Shown here one piece after another: positions 32,641 to 41,054 of a stretch of DNA of 64,000 nt. The notes beneath the pieces are model-generated. The model searched no databases. It was not told where the DNA came from and saw only the letters and a list, made by a program, of their open reading frames with translations. The stretch lies in the NCBI GenBank assembly GCA_900543605.1, contig UQSK01000001.1, positions 1 to 64,000 on the forward strand, written 5' to 3'. Each line of letters starts with the position of its first letter. Position 1 is the first letter of the stretch. Source of the stretch: an uncultured Collinsella sp. (GTDB taxonomy: Bacteria > Actinomycetota > Coriobacteriia > Coriobacteriales > Coriobacteriaceae). The translations under genes were made by a program, and so were the position numbers.

Positions 32641-35523
32641 ATGACGCTACTGTATTTCCTTACCCTGTTTCCGCTGGTACCGGCGCTGGGCATGCTGCTC
32701 GCGCGCGGTGACCGCGCCCGCGATGCGGTGGGGCTCATAGGCTCCGGCATTATTATGGCGGTGACAGTTGTAGTCGCCGTCATGTTTTTTGGCACGGGTC
32801 CGCAGAGCTTTGAGGTTGCCTCCGGCACCTCGCATGTGCTCTCGATCATCAGCTCCGCCATCGATGTCATCCTGTGCGCCGTCATCCTGTACAACGCGTA
32901 CAAATATAGGAACGCGCTCACCATGGTGCTCGGCATGGTCCAGCTGGTGGGCTCGCTCGCCTTTGCAGCCATGACGCTGCCCGCGGCCGAAGCCGTCACG
33001 GCGACGCCGCTCTACCTGGACTACATGAGCGTGATCATGGTCCTCGCCGTCGGCATTGTTGGCAGCCTCATCTGTGTGTATGCCCTGGGCTACATGAAGG
33101 ACTTCCAAGCGCACGACGAGCACGAGGCCGCGCTGCGCGGGCAGACCGCGCCCGACCGTCGCCCGCAGTTCCTGGCGCTCATGTTCCTGTTCCTCTCGGC
33201 CATGTTCGTCATCGTGACGAGCGACAACCTTGAGTGGCTGTTCTGCGGCTGGGAAATCACCACCGTGTGCTCGTTCCTTATGATTGGCTATACGCGCACG
33301 CCCGAGGCCATCAAGAACGCCTTTACCCAGATTATCCTCAACATGCTGGGCGGCATCGCGTTTTTGGTGGGCCTTATGTTCTTGCACCTTAACGGCATGC
33401 CGCTGACCATCTCGGGCATGATTGAGCTTTCCGGCGCCGGAACCGCGCAATCCGCGCTGCTGGTGATGCCGGTCGTTCTGCTGTCGCTCGCCGCGCTCAC
33501 CAAGGCCGCACAGATGCCGTTCCATACCTGGCTGCTCGGTGCTATGGTTGCCCCCACGCCCACGAGCGCCCTGCTGCACTCGTCAACCATGGTCAAGGCC
33601 GGCGTGTTCCTGATGGTCAAGCTGAGCCCGCTCTATGCCATCTATCCCGTGACTGGCTTTATGGTCACGAGTGTGGGTGCCATCACGTTTTTGCTCGCCG
33701 CCCTCATGGCCATCTCGCAGAGCAACGCCAAACGCGTGCTCGCGTACTCCACCATTTCCAACTTGGGCCTCATCAGTGCCTGCTTGGGTGTCGGCGCGCC
33801 CGAGGCCGTGTGGGCCGCCATCTTCCTGATCCTGTTCCACACGGTGGCCAAGTCGCTGCTGTTCCTGTGCGTGGGCACGGCCGAGCATCATATCGGCAGC
33901 CGCAATATCGAGGACATGGACGGTATGTTCAGCCGCATGCCGCATCTGACGCGTCTGATGATGCTGGGCATCATGGGCATGTTCGTGGCGCCGTTTGGCA
34001 TGCTCGTGTCCAAATGGGGCGCCCTGGTGGCGTTTGCCCAGACCGGCAACGTGCTCATGATCATGGTGCTGGCCTTTGGCTCGGCCGCGACGTTTTACTT
34101 CTGGGGCAAGTGGCTTGCCAAGCTTTCGGGCGTCGACCCCACGGCTCAAAACGTTGAGGTCAATGTCCATAAGACCGAATGGATGGCGCTCAACACCATC
34201 GCCGCGCTGCTGATTCTGTGCTGCGTGGCGTTTCCGGTTATCTCGAGCGGCCTGGTGTCGCCTTACTTGGCCATGGTGTTTGGCCGCGTGCCGTACGTTA
34301 TTGGCAAGGACGCCATGTATCTGATGGTGGTTATCGTGGCGTTTATCGCCGTGGTGCTGCTGACTTCATTCCGCGTGAGCAACAAACCACACGTAAACGT
34401 ATATCTTTCGGGTGTGGGAACCGACAATTACCGCCATTTCCGCGGCTCGATGGGACACGAGGTGAAGGCCGAAAAGCGCAATTGGTACTCGGAGGACGCC
34501 CTTGGCGAGAAGCGTATTAGCCCCGCGGGTAGCGTCGTGTGCTGCAGCATTATCTTGTTTGCGCTGCTGTGTTGCGCGTGGATTGGGCCCGAGAGACTTG
34601 CCATGAGCGCGCCCTCGGTGCTGCGCGGCAAGTATTTTGAAGGTTCGGGCGTCGTGGGCATCTTTATTGGTACCGTGGCGTTTGCCCTGATTGCGCCGCT
34701 TGTGGGCGGCCTGATCGACGGCGTTGACCGTAAGCTTTCGGCTCGCATGCAGGGCCGCGTGGGCCCGCGCTTGCTGCAGCCCTTCTACGACGTTGCCAAG
34801 CTGCTGCGCAAGGCCCCTGCCAGCGTAAACACCATGGACGATACCTACATGGCGTGCGCGCTCATCTTTACCGTGGTGGGCGGCGGCATCTTTGTGTCGG
34901 GCTCCAACACGCTGCTGTGCGCCTTTATGGTGACGCTCGCCGCGATCTTTGTGGTGCTGGCGTCCGCCTCGACGCAAAGCCCGTTTGCCCAGGTTGGCGC
35001 CGATCGCGAGTTGCTGCAGGTCATGAGTTACGAGCCCGCCGTTCTGCTGATGAGCGTGGGCCTGTATCTTGCCACCGATAGCTTCGATTCCATTGCCGTG
35101 ACGGGACAGTCGGCCCCCATCATCGTGTACAGCGCGCCCATTTTCTTCGCGCTGCTCGCGGTGCTTACCATCAAGCTGCGCAAGTCGCCGTTTGACCTTT
35201 CGTACTCGCATCACGCGCATCAGGAGATCGTCCAGGGCGTCGCCACCGAGATGAGCGGCGGCACGCTGGCAAAGATGACCCTTATGCACTGGTGCGAGAC
35301 CGTGCTGTTTTTGATGTGGGTGGGCATGTTCTTTGTTTGGGACAACCCGGTGAGCTGGGTCGTAGCCCTGGTCGTGATGGCCGCGACGTATTTTGTCGAG
35401 GTGCTGATCGACAACACCTTCGCACGCAGCACCTGGCGCAGCTGCTTTAAGCTCGGATGGGGCGTGGCGCTGGTGTTTGGCCTGCTCAACCTTATGCCCA
35501 TCCTCGTCGACGTGTTTATTTAG
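32641..35523 (+). CDS. Ech-type hydrogenase membrane subunit, EchA-EchB fusion
   Basis: 960-residue polytopic membrane protein. Residues 1 to about 640 are a NuoL/HyfB-like proton-pumping antiporter subunit (MPFHTWLLGAMVAPTPTSAL, STMVKAGVFLMVK, KRVLAYSTISNLGLISACLG). From about 650 the chain is NuoH/HycD/EchB-like: RMQGRVGPRLLQPFYD (about 702), MSYEPAVLLMSVGLY and KSPFDLSYSHHAHQEIVQG (about 850), the last being the group 4 hydrogenase version of the NuoH signature. In most Ech or Hyf operons these are separate genes. It heads a five-gene operon; GGGGGAG lies upstream of ATG 32641. Predicted to couple ferredoxin-dependent H2 formation to ion translocation. Confidence 0.92.
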   Translation: MTLLYFLTLFPLVPALGMLLARGDRARDAVGLIGSGIIMAVTVVVAVMFFGTGPQSFEVASGTSHVLSIISSAIDVILCAVILYNAYKYRNALTMVLGMVQLVGSLAFAAMTLPAAEAVTATPLYLDYMSVIMVLAVGIVGSLICVYALGYMKDFQAHDEHEAALRGQTAPDRRPQFLALMFLFLSAMFVIVTSDNLEWLFCGWEITTVCSFLMIGYTRTPEAIKNAFTQIILNMLGGIAFLVGLMFLHLNGMPLTISGMIELSGAGTAQSALLVMPVVLLSLAALTKAAQMPFHTWLLGAMVAPTPTSALLHSSTMVKAGVFLMVKLSPLYAIYPVTGFMVTSVGAITFLLAALMAISQSNAKRVLAYSTISNLGLISACLGVGAPEAVWAAIFLILFHTVAKSLLFLCVGTAEHHIGSRNIEDMDGMFSRMPHLTRLMMLGIMGMFVAPFGMLVSKWGALVAFAQTGNVLMIMVLAFGSAATFYFWGKWLAKLSGVDPTAQNVEVNVHKTEWMALNTIAALLILCCVAFPVISSGLVSPYLAMVFGRVPYVIGKDAMYLMVVIVAFIAVVLLTSFRVSNKPHVNVYLSGVGTDNYRHFRGSMGHEVKAEKRNWYSEDALGEKRISPAGSVVCCSIILFALLCCAWIGPERLAMSAPSVLRGKYFEGSGVVGIFIGTVAFALIAPLVGGLIDGVDRKLSARMQGRVGPRLLQPFYDVAKLLRKAPASVNTMDDTYMACALIFTVVGGGIFVSGSNTLLCAFMVTLAAIFVVLASASTQSPFAQVGADRELLQVMSYEPAVLLMSVGLYLATDSFDSIAVTGQSAPIIVYSAPIFFALLAVLTIKLRKSPFDLSYSHHAHQEIVQGVATEMSGGTLAKMTLMHWCETVLFLMWVGMFFVWDNPVSWVVALVVMAATYFVEVLIDNTFARSTWRSCFKLGWGVALVFGLLNLMPILVDVFI

Positions 35524-35535
35524 GAGGCGGCATCC

Positions 35536-36138
35536 ATGGATCATAAAATGTCGCGCTCGCCGTGGGTTATTCATTACGACGGCTCGAGCTGCAACGGATG
35601 CGATATCGAGGTGCTGGCCTCGCTCACGCCACTGTTCGACGCGGAGCGCTTTGGCGTGGTCAACACCGGCAATCCCAAGCATGCGGATATCTTTTTGGTG
35701 ACGGGGTCGGTCAATGCCCAGAACCTGCCCGTCGTGCGCCAGATCTACAACCAGATGCTCGAGCCCAAGTGCGTGGTGGCGTGCGGTATCTGCGCGTGCT
35801 CGGGCGGCGTGTTCCGCGATGCGTATAACGTGATCGGCGGCGTGGACCGCGCGATTCCCGTAGACGTGTACGCGCCCGGGTGCGCCATTCGCCCCGAGAC
35901 CGTGATCGATGCCATCGTGGAGGCGTGCGGCATCCTGGACCAGAAGGAGGCCGTGATGCGCGCCGGTGGCGATCCGCTCACCGTAGGCGGTGCCGCTACC
36001 TGGGATGGTGGCGTTGAGCTGGGCGAGGACGGGTTTGTGGCTGCGGGGGTCGGCGACGCCCCTGCCGGGACGCCCGCCGCACCCGCCGCTGGCGACGCAC
36101 CTGCTGGGACGCCCGCCGCTGCAAAGGAGGCCGAGTAA
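35536..36138 (+). CDS. echC: Ech hydrogenase small subunit (EchC, NuoB-like)
   Basis: 200-residue small subunit holding the 4Fe-4S cluster next to the NiFe site. Ligands are seen in SSCNGCDIEVLA, VVACGICACSGG and YAPGCAIRPETVI, the NuoB/HycG pattern. TAGGAGG is 8 nt upstream of ATG 35536. After about residue 155 the protein becomes an Ala/Gly/Pro tail with a near-repeat (GDAPAGTPAAPAA then GDAPAGTPAAAKEAE), not typical of the family. It overlaps the next start (TAATG), so translation is coupled. Confidence 0.92.
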   Translation: MDHKMSRSPWVIHYDGSSCNGCDIEVLASLTPLFDAERFGVVNTGNPKHADIFLVTGSVNAQNLPVVRQIYNQMLEPKCVVACGICACSGGVFRDAYNVIGGVDRAIPVDVYAPGCAIRPETVIDAIVEACGILDQKEAVMRAGGDPLTVGGAATWDGGVELGEDGFVAAGVGDAPAGTPAAPAAGDAPAGTPAAAKEAE

Positions 36139-36830
36139 TGCAAAAGGCTATCTATACCACCGTCGGGATCGATGAGCTGTTGCCGCATGTGCAGGCGCTC
36201 AAGGGTGCCGGCGCGCGCTTTGTGCAAATGCACGCCGAGCGCAACGTCGACGACGGCTCGTATCGCTTGGTCTACACGTTTATCAACGTTCGTGCTGCTC
36301 AGGAGCATATTGCGCAGGACGGCAGCTATGCGATTGAGAACCTGGTAGTCGAGGGTATCGACCAGTACCAGGAGATTCCGTCCATCAGCTCGTACTATCC
36401 GGCGGTATTCCCGTTTGAAAACGAAGCGCACGACCTATTTGGTCTTGCCGTCACCGACATGCAGATCGACTTTAAGGGCTTTTTCTACCAGGTTTCGACT
36501 GCCGAGCCCATGAGTGTGATCACACCCGAGGTGAAGGCTGCGCGCGAGAAGGCCATGAAGGTCCGCGCGGCTGCCGAGGCCAAGGCGCGCAAGGCCGCGG
36601 CCGAAAAGGCCGCTGCCGCTGCTGCTGCCGGCGATGCTGCGGGCGCTGCCGCTCAGCCCGATGCGGCTGCCGGCTCCGATGCTCAGCACGATGAAGCTGC
36701 TGCGAAGGCCGCGCTCAAGGCTGCCGAGATGGAGGCAAAGCTCGCCGCCATGGATTCCGAGAAAGCGGCCAAGGTCCGCGCGGCGCTTGCCGCCAAGGCC
36801 GCCCGCGACAAGCAGAAAAAGGAGGCGTAA
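36138..36830 (+). CDS. echD: Ech hydrogenase NuoC-like subunit (EchD) with Ala-rich tail
   Basis: 230 residues. The first 135 match the NuoC / HycE N-terminal fold: LVYTFINVRAAQEHI, EIPSISSYYPAVFPFENEAHDLFGLAV (the conserved NuoC signature with acidic residues) and FKGFFYQV. The remaining 95 residues are a low-complexity Ala/Lys/Glu/Asp helix, probably a long coiled tail. The chain lacks its own cofactor and bridges the small and large subunits. Positioned between echC (1-nt overlap) and echE (5-nt gap). Confidence 0.88.
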   Translation: MQKAIYTTVGIDELLPHVQALKGAGARFVQMHAERNVDDGSYRLVYTFINVRAAQEHIAQDGSYAIENLVVEGIDQYQEIPSISSYYPAVFPFENEAHDLFGLAVTDMQIDFKGFFYQVSTAEPMSVITPEVKAAREKAMKVRAAAEAKARKAAAEKAAAAAAAGDAAGAAAQPDAAAGSDAQHDEAAAKAALKAAEMEAKLAAMDSEKAAKVRAALAAKAARDKQKKEA

Positions 36831-36835
36831 GGTCC

Positions 36836-37924
36836 ATGGCACATCGCTCCGTTATTCCGTTTGGCCCGCAGCACCCGGTGCTGCCCGAGCCGCTTCATCT
36901 GGACCTGGTGATCGAGGACGACCGCGTCATCGAGGCAATTCCGCAGATCGGCTTTGTGCACCGCGGACTCGAGAAGCTCACCGAAAAGCGTGATATGCAC
37001 CAGTTTGGCTACATCGCCGAGCGCATCTGCGGCATCTGCGCCGTGGGCCATAGCTGTGGCTATGCCAGCGCCTGCGAGCGTATGCTCGACATCGAGGTGC
37101 CCGGCCGCGTGCAGTATATCCGCACCATTTTGCACGAGCTCTCGCGCATCCACTCGCACCTGCTGTGGCTGGGCCTGCTCGCCGATGCCTTTGGCTTTGA
37201 GGCGCTGTTCTATCGTTCGTGGACCCTGCGCGAGCAGATTCTCAAGATCTTTGAGAGCACGTGCGGTGGCCGCGTGATTCTGTCGATTAACGAGATCGGC
37301 GGCCTTAAGCACGACATTGAGGACTCCGAGCTGGCGGGTATTGTCCAGACGCTCGACGCCATGCGTCCCGACTACGAGGCCCTGGTGCATACGTTTTTGG
37401 ACGACAATAGCTGCGGCGAGCGCCTGCACGGCGTGGGCGTGATCAGCAAGAAAGACGCGCTGGAGCTTTCGATGGTCGGCCCGTTCGGCCGCGCCTCGGG
37501 CGTGGATTACGACGTGCGCATGTTCGGTGACGGTGCCTATGCGGACCTGGCTGCATTTGAGCCCATCATTGCCACCGACGGCGACTGCTATGCCCGCTGT
37601 CAGGTGCGTTGTGCCGAGGTCATGCAGGCCATGGACATCATTAAGGAGCTTGTGGGCAAGATTCCGCACGACGGCATCGGCGGGCGTACCAAGCTTACGC
37701 CGGCCGACGGCGCGCGCGGCGAGGTTGTGATTGAGCAGCCGCGCGGCGAGGCGTATTACTATGTGCGCGGTAACGGCACCAAGAACCTGGACCGTTTCCG
37801 CGTGCGCACGCCGACGTCGCAGAACCTGGCGGGTCTGACGCATGCACTGCAGGGCGTGCTCCTTGCCAACGTGCCCATGATTATCCTGACCATCGACCCC
37901 TGCATTAGCTGCACGGAAAGGTAG
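36836..37924 (+). CDS. echE: Ech [NiFe]-hydrogenase large subunit (EchE)
   Basis: Catalytic subunit, 362 residues, NuoD/HycE-like. The N-terminal nickel ligands are in ERICGICAVGHS and the C-terminal pair in DPCISCTER, i.e. all four cysteines of a true NiFe site are present, which separates it from complex I NuoD. The protein stops right after CTER, so no C-terminal peptide has to be cleaved on maturation. Hyp maturation genes are not in this window and must be elsewhere. GGAGG in AAGGAGGCGTAAGGTCC precedes ATG 36836. Confidence 0.95.
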   Translation: MAHRSVIPFGPQHPVLPEPLHLDLVIEDDRVIEAIPQIGFVHRGLEKLTEKRDMHQFGYIAERICGICAVGHSCGYASACERMLDIEVPGRVQYIRTILHELSRIHSHLLWLGLLADAFGFEALFYRSWTLREQILKIFESTCGGRVILSINEIGGLKHDIEDSELAGIVQTLDAMRPDYEALVHTFLDDNSCGERLHGVGVISKKDALELSMVGPFGRASGVDYDVRMFGDGAYADLAAFEPIIATDGDCYARCQVRCAEVMQAMDIIKELVGKIPHDGIGGRTKLTPADGARGEVVIEQPRGEAYYYVRGNGTKNLDRFRVRTPTSQNLAGLTHALQGVLLANVPMIILTIDPCISCTER

Positions 37925-37931
37925 GCGCGGC

Positions 37932-38273
37932 ATGAGTTTGCTGACATTTGCCAAGACGGCCTTGGGCTCTATGGTCAAGCAGCCGGTAACGGTGTGCTAT
38001 CCGCAGGAGAAGCTGACGGCGCCCGAGCGCTTGCGCGGGCATATCGTCAATGACATGGACGTGTGCATCTGCTGCGGCATGTGCGCGCGGCGTTGCCCGG
38101 CGGGCGCACTCGCGGTCGATCGCAAGGGTGGAATGTGGTCGATCGATCCGTATGCCTGCGTGGTGTGCGGCGAGTGCGTCGAAAGCTGCCCCAAACACTG
38201 CCTGACTATGGACACCGCTCGCACTCCAGTTGCGGCGGACAAGACCCCCACGGTAGAAACCAAGCCGGAGTAG
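37932..38273 (+). CDS. echF: Ech hydrogenase ferredoxin-like subunit (EchF)
   Basis: 113-residue electron-entry subunit with two 4Fe-4S motifs: CICCGMCARRCP and CVVCGECVESCP, spaced as in NuoI/EchF polyferredoxins. It should pass electrons from reduced ferredoxin to the small subunit. It begins 7 nt after echE with GGCGCGGC upstream (weak ribosome site, probably coupled) and ends the operon, followed by a strong GC-rich hairpin. Confidence 0.92.
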   Translation: MSLLTFAKTALGSMVKQPVTVCYPQEKLTAPERLRGHIVNDMDVCICCGMCARRCPAGALAVDRKGGMWSIDPYACVVCGECVESCPKHCLTMDTARTPVAADKTPTVETKPE

Positions 38274-38294
38274 CTCTGGAATGGGGCTGGAATA

Positions 38295-38328
38295 GGGGCC
38301 GGTGGGGCAAAAATGCCCCGCCGGCCCC
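38295..38328 (+). terminator. Strong hairpin after the ech operon
   Basis: 15-bp stem 38295-38309 / 38314-38328 with one T-G pair and an AAAA loop. No U-tract follows; a second small GCGCG hairpin does. Probably the operon terminator. Confidence 0.65.
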
Positions 38329-38360
38329 GCGCGTGAACGCGCGGTTAGGCTGCCGCTAGC

Positions 38361-38512
38361 AAAACTATGCCGGATTACGGGGCTGGATAGCGAACCTCCG
38401 ACCATGCTGAAAACCGCAAAAACAAAACCGCAGGTAGATAGCCTGCCGTTTTTCAAAAAATGAAGGTATGGATGAGGGTTCCGACTTTAGCCCCGTAATC
38501 CGGCATAGTTTT
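38361..38512. repeat. Long palindromic element A (perfect 24-bp arms)
   Basis: 38361-38384 (AAAACTATGCCGGATTACGG and 4 more bases) is the exact reverse complement of 38489-38512; 104 nt lie between. The inside carries a smaller imperfect hairpin around ACCGCAGG...CCTGCCGTTTTT, terminator-like. Shares its outer 18 or so bases with element C (38859-39010). Confidence 0.9.
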
Positions 38513-38606
38513 GAAATGACACCATATCCGTAACAGCCCTTGATCTCCCGTGGACAGAGGGAATCGGGTCATTTTGGCCTTGCGAGGGCTGCCACGTGAC
38601 CCGTCT

Positions 38607-38766
38607 GCCACGAAATGGGCCCATCTACTACGTTTAAGCCGCTACCCTCAACCATGGCAAATAATGCGAAATAAAAACCGCAGGTAAAACGCCTGCGGTT
38701 TTTCATGAAAAGCGGTTATGGTCGGGGGTATCGATTCAAACGTAGTAGATGGGCCGATTTCGTGGC
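38607..38766. repeat. Long palindromic element B (29-nt arms, one mismatch)
   Basis: 38607-38635 pairs with 38738-38766 with a single mismatch. Arms read CCATCTACTACGTTT inward. Its centre contains a perfect terminator-type hairpin at 38674-38703. The sequence just outside the arms, xGATCATTTTGG/GGGTCATTTTGG, is also partly repeated. Confidence 0.85.
38674..38703. terminator. Bidirectional terminator hairpin inside element B
   Basis: AAAACCGCAGG (38674-38684) pairs with CCTGCGGTTTT (38692-38702) around a 7-nt loop, flanked by A's on one side and T's on the other, so it can act in both directions. Confidence 0.7.
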
Positions 38767-38858
38767 GGGCGCCGTCAGCCGATCTCCGCGGGCGGAAGAA
38801 AACGGATCATTTTGGTCCCGCGAGGCTTGCGCAGGCACTCGTGCAGGGCCGCCCGAAC

Positions 38859-39010
38859 AAAACTATGTCGGTTTACTACGACGAATTCGATATTCCCGAC
38901 CATGACTGCATTTTTCTAAATATTGCAAGCGTTCTACCTGCGGTTTTGCAAGCGCGCAATTTGCCGTGATCGAAGGTGGACGATTCATCGTAGTAAACCG
39001 GCATAGTTTT
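38859..39010. repeat. Long palindromic element C (28-nt arms)
   Basis: 38859-38886 pairs with 38983-39010 with two mismatches, one a G-U pair. Ends start AAAACTATG(T/C)CGGTTTA, nearly as in element A, and both elements are followed by GAAATG(A/G)CA. The interior again has CTACCTGCGGTTTTG. Total length 152 bp, identical to element A. The 38274-39071 gap contains no credible gene. Confidence 0.85.
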
Positions 39011-39071
39011 GAAATGGCATTAAATCGGTGGCTGCCATTTTGCTATGCGGGAGCGGTTGGCCGTTGGGAAA

Positions 39072-39701
39072 TTACCCTCGCAGGTAGGCGATGGCGATCT
39101 GCGTGCGGTTGCGCAGGCCCATTTTGGCAAGGATTGAGCTGATGTGGTTGCGTACGGTGCCTTCGCCCATATAGGCGGTGGCGGCAATCTCCTTGTTGTC
39201 GAGACCGCGGGCGATGAGCTCGGCGACTTCGAACTCGCGGTCGGTCAGGCCGGCAAAGGCCGTGGGCCGGTGGGGCGCGCCCGCCTCGACGCCCGTTCCG
39301 TCAAAATCGATGTCCTCGATCGCCTTACCCTCGAGCACGCGTTTGCCGTCCATGGCCTGCGCCAACGCCGGTGGAATGGCGGCGACATCGGTTTTAATCA
39401 GGTAGCCGCGGGCGCCCAGCTTGAGCGCCGACACAATGTACTCGTCATCCGAGAATGTCGTCAGAAACACCACGCGTGCCTCAGGGTCGCGCTCAAGGAT
39501 CTCACGTGCCGCCGAGAGGCCGTCGCGCTCCGGCATCTGAATGTCGAGCAGCGCGATATCGGGTGCGTGCTCGGCGTAGAGCGCGACCGCGTCGTCGCCG
39601 TTGGCACCGGTGCCCACCACCTCAATCTGCGGCTGGGCGCCCAGGATAATCTTGAGCGAATCGACCACCAAGCGGTCGTCGTCGACAACAATGAGCCTCA
39701 T
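39072..39701 (-). CDS. NarL/LuxR-family response regulator
   Basis: 209 residues. Receiver domain with acidic pocket VVDDD (D7/D8), phospho-acceptor D53 in LLDIQMPERDG, and conserved FLTTFSDDEYI and GYLIKTD. C-terminal LuxR HTH: LTDREFEVAELIARGLDNKEIA and EGTVRNHISSILAKMGLRNR. Predicted cytoplasmic transcription factor. It overlaps the kinase gene by 4 nt (ATGA), so the two are an operon; the likely target is the ABC-2 exporter encoded divergently upstream of the kinase. Confidence 0.93.
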   Translation of the reverse strand: MRLIVVDDDRLVVDSLKIILGAQPQIEVVGTGANGDDAVALYAEHAPDIALLDIQMPERDGLSAAREILERDPEARVVFLTTFSDDEYIVSALKLGARGYLIKTDVAAIPPALAQAMDGKRVLEGKAIEDIDFDGTGVEAGAPHRPTAFAGLTDREFEVAELIARGLDNKEIAATAYMGEGTVRNHISSILAKMGLRNRTQIAIAYLRG

Positions 39702-40843
39702 CGGCCCTCATCTCCTTGCTGTTTGGGAACGGTGGCAAACACGCGCCAGCCGGAGGAGCCGGCGCGCGGGCCGGCGGTGAAGGTGCCGCCAAGCGCCTCG
39801 ATGCGCTCGCGCATGGAGGCGAGTCCCATGCCCTCCGCGGCGCCGCAACCGCTTGCTTGGGCCCCGCCCGCGCCATCGTCGGTAACGATGAGCTGGTAAA
39901 ACGACGGATGCTCCATGCACCGTACGGTGACGGTCTGGGCGCAAGCGTGGCGTATGGTGTTGGAGAGTGCCTCGCGCAGGACCGCTGCAAAGCAGTTGGC
40001 GACGTTTGCGGGCGCATGTTCGGTCATAACTTCAAGCTCAATCTGCGGGCCGCCGTCCGAGCGCGCGCCCTCGACAATGCGTTCGAGCTGCACGGAAAGG
40101 TCAACTGCGTTGTCGTTGAGCGCGTGGACGCTGGCGCGCACAAGCTGGAGCGCCTCGTCAACCGTGCGTTTGACGTCGGCGAAATCGGCGGCGACGCCGG
40201 GCTCGTCGGCGTGGACCACGCGCAGGGCCTCGGTCTGCAGTGAGGCGCGCGTGAGCTGGTGCCCGACGTTATCGTGGATCTCGCGCGCGATGCGGGCGCG
40301 TTCGGCGAGCGTCGCGAGCTCGACTTCGTAGTCCTGGCGGTCGGCAAGATCGCGGTTGCGCGCTTCGAGCACGAGGGCTCGTTCTTGCAGCTCATCGCGG
40401 ATACGGCGCATGCGCTGCTGCTCGCGCTCCAACTGAGCGGTACGTAGCGATAGCAAGGTGGCAGCAACCGAAAGGATGGCGGTCAGCAGGAGCGTTCGGG
40501 CGGTGAGCGCGTCGGTGCGAAGGTTCGCGACAAGCGCAAAGGCAAAAGCGGAGCCAATGCCCAGCGCGACCCAGGCGCGCTCGCGGCGCACGCGTCGTGC
40601 GATGTCATAGAGGGCGAGAGGCGCAAACGGCACAAACGGCGGCACGAAGACGGCCGCGATGATGTAGGAGTAACTCGCGGCCTCGCTTGTGCGGCGCGTG
40701 CGTTCTCCCTGTGCCACCTCGGCCAGCGAGGTGGCAATAACGCCAAGGCAAAACGCCGCGACCAGGCGAGCGTCCACGGCAAGGCCCATTGCGGCCGCAA
40801 TGCAGCACGCCAGCACGATCGATTTGTCGAAAAGCCTGTTCAT
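39698..40843 (-). CDS. Membrane sensor histidine kinase, DesK/LiaS type
   Basis: 381 residues from ATG 40843. Five or so hydrophobic segments make up the first 140 residues with no large extracytoplasmic domain, then a coiled linker (LEREQQRMRRIRDELQERAL), the HisKA_3 dimerisation motif AERARIAREIHDNVGHQL with the phospho-accepting His, and an HATPase domain with LREALSNTIRHA, VTDDGAGG and GMGLASMRERI. Intramembrane-sensing kinases of this layout often monitor cell-envelope stress or peptide antibiotics. The longer upstream reading to 41035 has no membrane-protein character. Confidence 0.9.
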   Translation of the reverse strand: MNRLFDKSIVLACCIAAAMGLAVDARLVAAFCLGVIATSLAEVAQGERTRRTSEAASYSYIIAAVFVPPFVPFAPLALYDIARRVRRERAWVALGIGSAFAFALVANLRTDALTARTLLLTAILSVAATLLSLRTAQLEREQQRMRRIRDELQERALVLEARNRDLADRQDYEVELATLAERARIAREIHDNVGHQLTRASLQTEALRVVHADEPGVAADFADVKRTVDEALQLVRASVHALNDNAVDLSVQLERIVEGARSDGGPQIELEVMTEHAPANVANCFAAVLREALSNTIRHACAQTVTVRCMEHPSFYQLIVTDDGAGGAQASGCGAAEGMGLASMRERIEALGGTFTAGPRAGSSGWRVFATVPKQQGDEGR

Positions 40844-41054
40844 ACGGGTATTGTACGCGATGCTGCGCGCGGGGGAGGCGCCGCCCGGGGCAACCGTGAC
40901 ATTCCTCCCGCGCGGCAAAGCAGAGTCAATTGCTCGCGCGAGCGGGGGTTTCGCCTCCGCCCCCTCGCACTCGTGACAAAGCTCACTGGTGCGCGCCGGC
41001 GGCTCCTGCGATGATGCAATCGTACCGGGCCGCAATCAACGGAAGGGCCGCCTC

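Noticed and set aside
38705..38969. Short frames within the palindrome cluster
   Set aside because: They lie across inverted repeats and terminators and have no ribosome sites.
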